Shown here: positions 58,964 through 64,000 of the stretch, piece after piece
Layout of the letters: every line of letters begins with the position of its first letter
How positions within the stretch are numbered: the stretch's first letter is position 1
From: Marinobacterium halophilum
GTDB taxonomy: Bacteria; Pseudomonadota; Gammaproteobacteria; Pseudomonadales; Balneatricaceae
DNA length: 64,000 nucleotides
Reading direction: 5' to 3'
NCBI RefSeq assembly: GCF_003014615.1
Contig: NZ_PYGI01000022.1
Coordinates: 22,176-86,175, forward strand
Position numbers and translations under genes: made by a program
The notes under the pieces: generated by a model
Databases searched by the model: none
Told to the model about the DNA's origin: nothing
What the model saw: only the letters and a program-made list of their open reading frames with translations

Positions 58964-60211
58964 TCAAGTCAGGCTTAAGGTTAGCAGTGCCAACAGAATT
59001 GCGAGTGCCAAACCGGGCCAAAGGGGGCGACAAAGTGTCCAGTGGCCGGCAAAGAAGGCCAGTCCACCCTTGACCAGGGTATTGGTGATGGCGGCGAGCG
59101 TGATGCCGGTGACAGCGGTTTCAGTGCTGATGCTGTCTCGCGCCATTCGTGCCAGCGTCAAGGTGATGGCATCGACATCGGTCAGCCCGGCGACAATGGC
59201 AACCAGCCACAGCCCCTGTTCACCCATGTGTGCTCTGATGCCGTGAGCCACCAGCATGATGACCACCAGCAGGGCGCCAAATTGAAGGGCGGGCCATAGC
59301 TTGAACGGTTCGGTCGCCAGGGTTGCGGTATTGATGCTGCCGAACGGTTCCTTGCGCCGCCAGCACCAGAGAGAAGCCGCGGCACAGCCCAGCATCATGG
59401 CCAGCATGGATGGCCAGAGAGTTGGCAACAGCTGGGGGTTGACCACGGCCACTTCGAGCAGAATACGTGGATACATGATCGCCGTGGCCAGCAGAATGCC
59501 GCTGGCCAGCAGGCGCGGTACCGGTATCTGTGCATGCATGCGCGCCAGGCTCAGGGTCAAGGCTGTGCTGGAGGCAATGCCACCGAGCAGACTGGTGATC
59601 AGTACACCCTTGCCGGGACCGGTCAGCCGCATGGCGAAATAGGCCGTCAGGCTGATGCCGGCAATCAGCACGACCAAAAGCCATATTTCATAAGGGTTCA
59701 GGGCTCCCCATGGGCCATAGCTCTGATTGGGCAGTACCGGCAGCAGTACCACAGAGATCAGTGCCAGTTGCAAAATGCCGCGTATTTCGGCATCGCTCAG
59801 GTGTTCCAGTGCGTGGTGCAGGGTTTGCTTGAAGTGCAATATGATAGTGACCATCACGGCAGACGCCACGGCGAGAGATAAATCGCCCATCATGGCCAGA
59901 ACCCCGAGCAGGTAGGTAATCAAACCTGCGACCACGGTGGTCATGCCAACGTCATGGTCTTCGCGAGAATCCAGCCAATGTGCGAGTCCCAGCAACAGGG
60001 TGATACCGGCCGCCGTGACAATAACAATGCCCGGACCGAGTGCCGGTAACAGAGCGGCCGAGAGGGCACCGCTGACCGCCAACAGCCCGAACGTACGAAT
60101 GCCGGCGATGCGTCCGCCAGCAGGGGCATGGCGTTCATGCCAGCCGCGTTGCAAGCCGATCAGCAAGCCCAATGCGAGGGCGACCAGGAGACGCAGTAGC
60201 GTGCTATCCAT
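58964..60211 (-). CDS. MgtC/DUF4010-family membrane protein
   Basis: 415 residues from MDSTLLRLLVALALG. An N-terminal MgtC/SapB-like segment (LLIGLQRGWHER and GGRIAGIRTFGL, about 17-45) precedes a DUF4010 transmembrane region, about twelve helices in all. Members may act in ion or metabolite homeostasis; the function is not established. Upstream is the 320-bp AT-rich gap. Confidence 0.8.
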   Translation of the reverse strand: MDSTLLRLLVALALGLLIGLQRGWHERHAPAGGRIAGIRTFGLLAVSGALSAALLPALGPGIVIVTAAGITLLLGLAHWLDSREDHDVGMTTVVAGLITYLLGVLAMMGDLSLAVASAVMVTIILHFKQTLHHALEHLSDAEIRGILQLALISVVLLPVLPNQSYGPWGALNPYEIWLLVVLIAGISLTAYFAMRLTGPGKGVLITSLLGGIASSTALTLSLARMHAQIPVPRLLASGILLATAIMYPRILLEVAVVNPQLLPTLWPSMLAMMLGCAAASLWCWRRKEPFGSINTATLATEPFKLWPALQFGALLVVIMLVAHGIRAHMGEQGLWLVAIVAGLTDVDAITLTLARMARDSISTETAVTGITLAAITNTLVKGGLAFFAGHWTLCRPLWPGLALAILLALLTLSLT

Positions 60212-60532
60212 AACACCTCCACCAAACAAAAGAGGATCAGTGGTTTAAGCCTAACAGGTTTTTAGCGGCTACGAGGTATAATCATTATTTTTAAAAACGT
60301 ACTTAAACGGATACACTTAAGTATTAATACGAACAAATGTTTTATTTAATTGTTCATATACATGAGTTTAATGCTAATAATGGCTATTCATTCAGCATAC
60401 GTTTGTCTTTATAATGCGCATGCGAAGTGAATACTAATTTAATAATGATCCATTAGTATAAAACATTCAGACAATATACTGTTGCACGGTTGACAGCCCG
60501 ATTTATATCGTACTCATCTGATTTTACTCTGC
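60212..60532. promoter_or_regulatory. AT-rich intergenic control region with inverted repeats
   Basis: 320 bp with no gene, much richer in A+T than its surroundings. It holds a perfect palindrome GTATTAATAC (60321-60330), an inverted repeat ATACTAAT/ATTAGTAT (60431-60438, 60452-60459), and two perfect TATAAT elements (60277-60282, 60410-60415), the latter with a 17-bp spaced TTCATT. TTGACA also occurs at about 60490. Promoters for both divergent genes and a binding site for a regulator are likely. Confidence 0.5.
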
Positions 60533-60547
60533 ATGCCTGGACGGCTT

Positions 60548-61684
60548 ATGAACCCATTGAACGATATTACGTTTACCACTGCTGGTTTGTCTGAAAACGA
60601 CAGGGAAAAACTGCAGTCGGTACTGGTCCTGGCCGAAATTCGGCTGTCATCCAGTTGGTCACTGCATGACTCTCCAGACGCTGCAGATGTGGTCATCTGT
60701 CGGGCTGTGGATGAGCTGCAACCGGGGGACATGCGTCCGGTGATTGTTTACCGGGAGCCCTCGCAACCCGAATGGTGCGTGGACAAGCATGAGCGCCCGC
60801 TGTTCGAATTGAGGGTCGACAGCAGCGGCATGCCCCATTTTTCCGAATTGGTGACGGTATTCAAACAGGTCGAGCTACAGTTATTGAATGTATCGGTGGC
60901 CAACTCTGGTCCTCAAGTGCTGGTGACCGATATTCCGTTGTTGACACCAGTGGCCGATCTGGACGAAAACGGTTTTGAAGACATGGACTTAGAGGGTGTC
61001 TTGCCGACCTCAACGGAAGTCGTGAAATCCGCAGATCCAGCGGAAGATAGGCATATTCAAGCCCTCTCCAAGCCTGAGCCAAAGGCCGTCACGCCACCCT
61101 GTCTTGAGCAGTTGGCACTCTATCTACAGCGGTCTGCGGGTGATGCGCCTTACCACAAAATTCTGCTGCAATCGGGTGATGTAATATTACTCGACTTCCG
61201 GAGCGGCCGGTTTCATTGCAACCGCTCGCTTGAAGCCTTCCTGCAGGAGCCGGCCGATAATCGGGCCTCCTATATATCGACGTTGTCGCAACAGGAGTTC
61301 AAGTCTGAACTCAGTAAACAGGATTGCAGCGAGCAGCCGATTGCCAGTCTGCAGTGGTTCCTGGCGCTCTATTCCGGAGTCGAGGGCTTGCATGCGGTAA
61401 GCGAGGATGAGGCTTATTGCCTGTCTGCCTGGCCTGATAGTCAATTACCAGGTTTGCGCCAGGAGCATTTCAAGCTGGCAGCGTTTATGCGTGATAAGAA
61501 AGAGACAATTAAGGAGATAGCGCATAAAACCGGCATCCCTGTTGCTACCATTCTAGCATTTGTCGAGGCCTGTCATTATCAGGGTCTGGTAAAACAGGAC
61601 AAGGAACAGAAAAAAGTTGATGTGCAGGGATCTGAACGTCCAAAAGGTTTTTGGCGTCAGATACTGCGCAGCATTAAACGGTAA
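60548..61684 (+). CDS. Unrecognised protein, first gene of the Roadblock/kinase-phosphatase cluster
   Basis: 378 residues from MNPLNDITF (ATG at 60548), or 383 from 60533; neither has a strong ribosome site. The N-terminal ~115 residues alternate strands and helices and resemble a receiver-like fold without an obvious phosphoacceptor. An acidic, Thr/Ser-rich linker follows (about 130-185). The C-terminus (about 300-355) has a winged-helix-like pattern, TIKEIAHKTGIPVATILAFV. No signal peptide or membrane helix is visible. Function unknown; likely co-transcribed with the next two genes. Confidence 0.6.
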   Translation: MNPLNDITFTTAGLSENDREKLQSVLVLAEIRLSSSWSLHDSPDAADVVICRAVDELQPGDMRPVIVYREPSQPEWCVDKHERPLFELRVDSSGMPHFSELVTVFKQVELQLLNVSVANSGPQVLVTDIPLLTPVADLDENGFEDMDLEGVLPTSTEVVKSADPAEDRHIQALSKPEPKAVTPPCLEQLALYLQRSAGDAPYHKILLQSGDVILLDFRSGRFHCNRSLEAFLQEPADNRASYISTLSQQEFKSELSKQDCSEQPIASLQWFLALYSGVEGLHAVSEDEAYCLSAWPDSQLPGLRQEHFKLAAFMRDKKETIKEIAHKTGIPVATILAFVEACHYQGLVKQDKEQKKVDVQGSERPKGFWRQILRSIKR

Positions 61685-61719
61685 CCCGGGGCAACGCCCC
61701 TTTCGATTCGGAAAATACT

Positions 61720-62130
61720 ATGTCAAAACTGGATGATCTGCTGCAAGCGATTGTGAATGATGTTGATGGTGCACTGGGCTGTGCGGTTGTGGATCTGGAT
61801 AGCGGTTTGTTGCTTTCAGTGGCGCACACGGTACCGTATTTTACCTCTTCCTATCTGGAAGCTGTGGCGGCAGCGGCAGTGGATATGATGCGGGGTCGTA
61901 ATGTGCGTGCGGTCGAATCCCTGCTGTCCAATCAGCGTGGACAGCCGGTACGCCACATGATCCAGGAAGTGCAGATGAGTACTGAGCGGACCTACCATTT
62001 CATGGCGATCGTTCCTGAAAAACCGAATTCACTGGTGGTGCTGATCACCAGCCGCAATACGAATCTGGGCATGGGGTGGGCCTCTGTCCGTACCAATCTG
62101 CCTAAAATCGCCGAGTTCTGCCCCTCCTGA
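61720..62130 (+). CDS. Roadblock/LC7-like protein
   Basis: 136 residues with the beta-alpha-beta pattern of Roadblock/LC7: LDDLLQAIVNDVDGALGCAV, VDLDSGLLLSVAH, a long central helix and a C-terminal strand VVLITSRN. Such proteins form dimers that scaffold or regulate GTPases and kinases (MglB type). No GTPase gene lies here, which is unusual. Starts 35 bp after the previous gene. Confidence 0.7.
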   Translation: MSKLDDLLQAIVNDVDGALGCAVVDLDSGLLLSVAHTVPYFTSSYLEAVAAAAVDMMRGRNVRAVESLLSNQRGQPVRHMIQEVQMSTERTYHFMAIVPEKPNSLVVLITSRNTNLGMGWASVRTNLPKIAEFCPS

Positions 62131-62194
62131 TACCCCTCTGTCAGACCCCCGAGCAGCTGGATAGCTGCTCTTTTCTTGTTGCTTACAGGTCAGG

Positions 62195-63889
62195 ATGATG
62201 TTGAAAAAGAAACTCAAGATTGTGGGTGTACTCGGGGATACTCATTGTTTTGGTCCCGAGCAGATTCGTGCGGCCATTCTGCAGGGAGTGGAGGCGCTAT
62301 CGATCAATCACGATTTTACGGGACGTCCTGCCACTCACATTTATGCCAATGATGAACATGTGGTAAAAATCCGGCGTGATCTCAAGCTGACGGCACGCCA
62401 GGCTCAGCCCTGGCTGTTGAAAGTGATGGAGAAGGAGCGGATGCTGGGGGTGTATCATCCGGCGAAAACCTGGTTTTACATCTATGTTGAGCGTGCGGGT
62501 GTTGAGCAGGAGAGCGAAGAAGTACTGATTGGCAACATCACCCCGCGCCTGCAACCACTGCATAAAGTCCTGGAGGCCGAGCCAGTGGGAGCCGAAGGGC
62601 TTGAACGGGCGCGGTCGCAGCTGGACGAGATGTTCGGTCTTTATCTGCGCACGGCACGTGAGTTCGACATCAAACTTGATGAGGGCCTGTCAAACTTCGC
62701 GCTGGATGCCGAGGGGCGGCTGTATTACGTCGACGACGAATATTATGCCTGGGACAAGTTCATCTCCTTTTCAATGATGCTGGGCGTATTGATTCGCAAA
62801 CTGGGTTGGCTTGAACGTGACTTCATGCGTGTGCTGGCACAGGACTTGGGGAAGCAGCTGGACCAAACCTTTGCTGATCTGAATTACCGTGCCAGCATTG
62901 CCTATCAGCTGCGTTCGGCCTTCATGCCTGCGGGCAAAAAACGTGATCTGGCGAATCTGGTCAGTGCCACCCTGACGGGATCGGTGCCTGCTATTAGCGT
63001 CGCCAGTGATGTTACAGCGACAGGTATGGAGTCTGCCGTTGCCGTTGCCGTGCCGACGAAAGAGTACCGTCCGGCTGCGACCGATATGGAGCCGCCTGCC
63101 GATGTGACAGCTCCGGTAGTCAGTACCGGTGGTGAAGTGAAATCAGGTGAAGGCTTGCTGGCCATCCTGGCTGATGTGCATGCCAATTTGCCGGCGCTCG
63201 ATGCGGTGCTGGACTGGCTTGAGCGTGAGGGCATACGCCATGGCGTCGTGCTTGGTGATCTGGTGGGGTATGGACCGGATGCGGCCGAAGTCATTGAACG
63301 GTTGCAGGAATCCGGTCTGCACATTATCAAGGGTAACCATGATCATGCCGTCGCCTTGGGTGCGTTTCAACGTGGCCTGTCGAAAAATGCCCGCCATGTG
63401 GCGGAGTGGACCCACGAACAATTGCCACAACGGCAACGTGATTGGCTGAAAAACCTGCCGCCAATCCTGGATACCGAGCAGTGGCTGGCGGTGCATGGTG
63501 CGCCGTTGGATCCGGAGTTCTTCTATGGTTATGTCTACGAGATGACCTACCGGGATAATCTGGACAAGCTGGCAGCCTTGCAGCGCAGGCTGTGCTTCCA
63601 TGGTCATTCTCATATGCCCGGTGTGTATTGCCGTGATGGACAAGGACAGGACCGGCATCGGACGGGCGAGCGTGTGTCGCTCAAGAATGAGGCGCATTGC
63701 CTGATATGTCCGGGGTCGGTTGGGCAGCCGCGTAACGGCATGCCGCAGAGTCAGTTTGCACTCTATGACCCGGTGGAGGATGAAGTGTTGTTCAAACAGT
63801 TGGCTTACGACTATGAGCCGGTCGTGGAGCGGATGAAGACGCTGCGTTTTCCGGCAGACCTCTACCTGCGCTTACCAAAAGGTGTGTGA
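62195..63889 (+). CDS. Fusion of an atypical kinase-like domain and a calcineurin-type phosphatase
   Basis: 564 residues. In the N-terminal ~240 residues, VVKIRRD (Lys58), LDEGLSN (Asp162 to Asn167) and YVDDEYY (Asp180) have the spacing of a protein-kinase catalytic loop (DxxxxN) and metal-binding Asp, 13 residues apart as in true kinases. A linker of about 70 residues rich in Thr/Ala/Pro follows. Residues 320-564 form a metallophosphoesterase: ADVHANLPALDAVL, GDLVGYGPDAAEV, GNHDHA and FHGHSHMPGVY. A protein that both adds and removes phosphate is inferred. Confidence 0.7.
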   Translation: MMLKKKLKIVGVLGDTHCFGPEQIRAAILQGVEALSINHDFTGRPATHIYANDEHVVKIRRDLKLTARQAQPWLLKVMEKERMLGVYHPAKTWFYIYVERAGVEQESEEVLIGNITPRLQPLHKVLEAEPVGAEGLERARSQLDEMFGLYLRTAREFDIKLDEGLSNFALDAEGRLYYVDDEYYAWDKFISFSMMLGVLIRKLGWLERDFMRVLAQDLGKQLDQTFADLNYRASIAYQLRSAFMPAGKKRDLANLVSATLTGSVPAISVASDVTATGMESAVAVAVPTKEYRPAATDMEPPADVTAPVVSTGGEVKSGEGLLAILADVHANLPALDAVLDWLEREGIRHGVVLGDLVGYGPDAAEVIERLQESGLHIIKGNHDHAVALGAFQRGLSKNARHVAEWTHEQLPQRQRDWLKNLPPILDTEQWLAVHGAPLDPEFFYGYVYEMTYRDNLDKLAALQRRLCFHGHSHMPGVYCRDGQGQDRHRTGERVSLKNEAHCLICPGSVGQPRNGMPQSQFALYDPVEDEVLFKQLAYDYEPVVERMKTLRFPADLYLRLPKGV

Positions 63890-63897
63890 GGACGGGT

Positions 63898-63962
63898 AAA
63901 AAAAAGGCTATGTCTGAGTTAGTTGTTGTGGATATCGCTCAATAGCTTCTAACAAACATAGC
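63898..63962 (-). terminator. Hairpin with A/T run after the kinase-phosphatase gene
   Basis: An imperfect inverted repeat (GCTATGT...ACATAGC, 63907-63962) has an A8 run (63898-63905) on its left side, so on the minus strand the hairpin is followed by eight T. It would end a gene lying beyond the window, and may act in both directions. Confidence 0.4.
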
Positions 63963-64000
63963 TCAGCTGTTATTCCAGTAGAATAACGTTCCAGCATCCG

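Noticed and set aside
63898..64000. Insertion-sequence end at the window edge
   Set aside because: The imperfect inverted repeat is better explained by a terminator with a T-run on the minus strand; no transposase is visible.

Overview
The window looks like a stretch of chromosome from a gammaproteobacterium, probably an Oceanospirillales/Pseudomonadales-type, often marine or water-living organism. The reasons are the hemA-prfA-prmC block facing a TPR protein-lolB-tRNA(Gln)-prs-rplY-pth-ychF block, a FimX-type c-di-GMP effector, a full branched-chain amino acid ABC operon, many chemotaxis and c-di-GMP proteins, and a uniform, moderately high G+C content. No rRNA, prophage, insertion sequence or CRISPR array was seen. 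The genus cannot be named from the sequence alone.

Layout. 1-3757: end of rnr, a DedA-PAP2 fusion membrane protein, and serB. 3784-6345: a FimX-like degenerate GGDEF/EAL protein, then a four-tRNA operon (Gln-Met-Gln-Met) with a near-consensus sigma-70 promoter. 6510-14157: an accessory island of two divergent AraC-type regulators and a 1804-residue autotransporter with five PATR modules and a 28-fold Glu-Pro stalk. 14243-24759: translation, haem and precursor genes (ychF, pth, rplY, prs, tRNA-Gln, lolB, TPR lipoprotein on minus; hemA, prfA, prmC, moeB, a CoA-binding protein on plus). ispE, usual between lolB and prs in this neighbourhood, is absent.

24760-34051: an ankyrin protein, two AEC-type carriers, a DMT exporter preceded by a small arginine-rich leader ORF and a terminator, and a four-gene RiPP operon (31221 down to 28604). 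That operon encodes a secreted precursor with six E(A/G)KCG motifs, a DUF692/MNIO enzyme, a DUF2063 partner and a DoxX protein, which is the HvfABCD/bufferin architecture linked to copper. A META/YbaY lipoprotein, a lipid kinase and a phosphoesterase follow.

34027-40280: a livKHMGF operon with an MFS transporter at its end. 40465-43043: small proteins of unknown role and a CBS-domain protein. 43158-49614: a one-polypeptide pyruvate:ferredoxin oxidoreductase, a dihydroorotate-dehydrogenase-like protein overlapping it, and a membrane diguanylate cyclase. 49633-60211: an RpiR-type regulator divergent from an aminotransferase, a chemoreceptor, aconitase, a Lon-type protease and an MgtC/DUF4010 membrane protein.

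60212-63889: an AT-rich control region followed by three same-strand genes: an unrecognised 378-383 residue protein, a Roadblock/LC7-like protein, and a 564-residue protein that seems to fuse an atypical protein-kinase-like domain to a calcineurin-type phosphatase. This last cluster and the EAKCG RiPP operon are the two most interesting systems here. The first has no function I recognise. The second belongs to a recently characterised family but carries an unusual repeated precursor.
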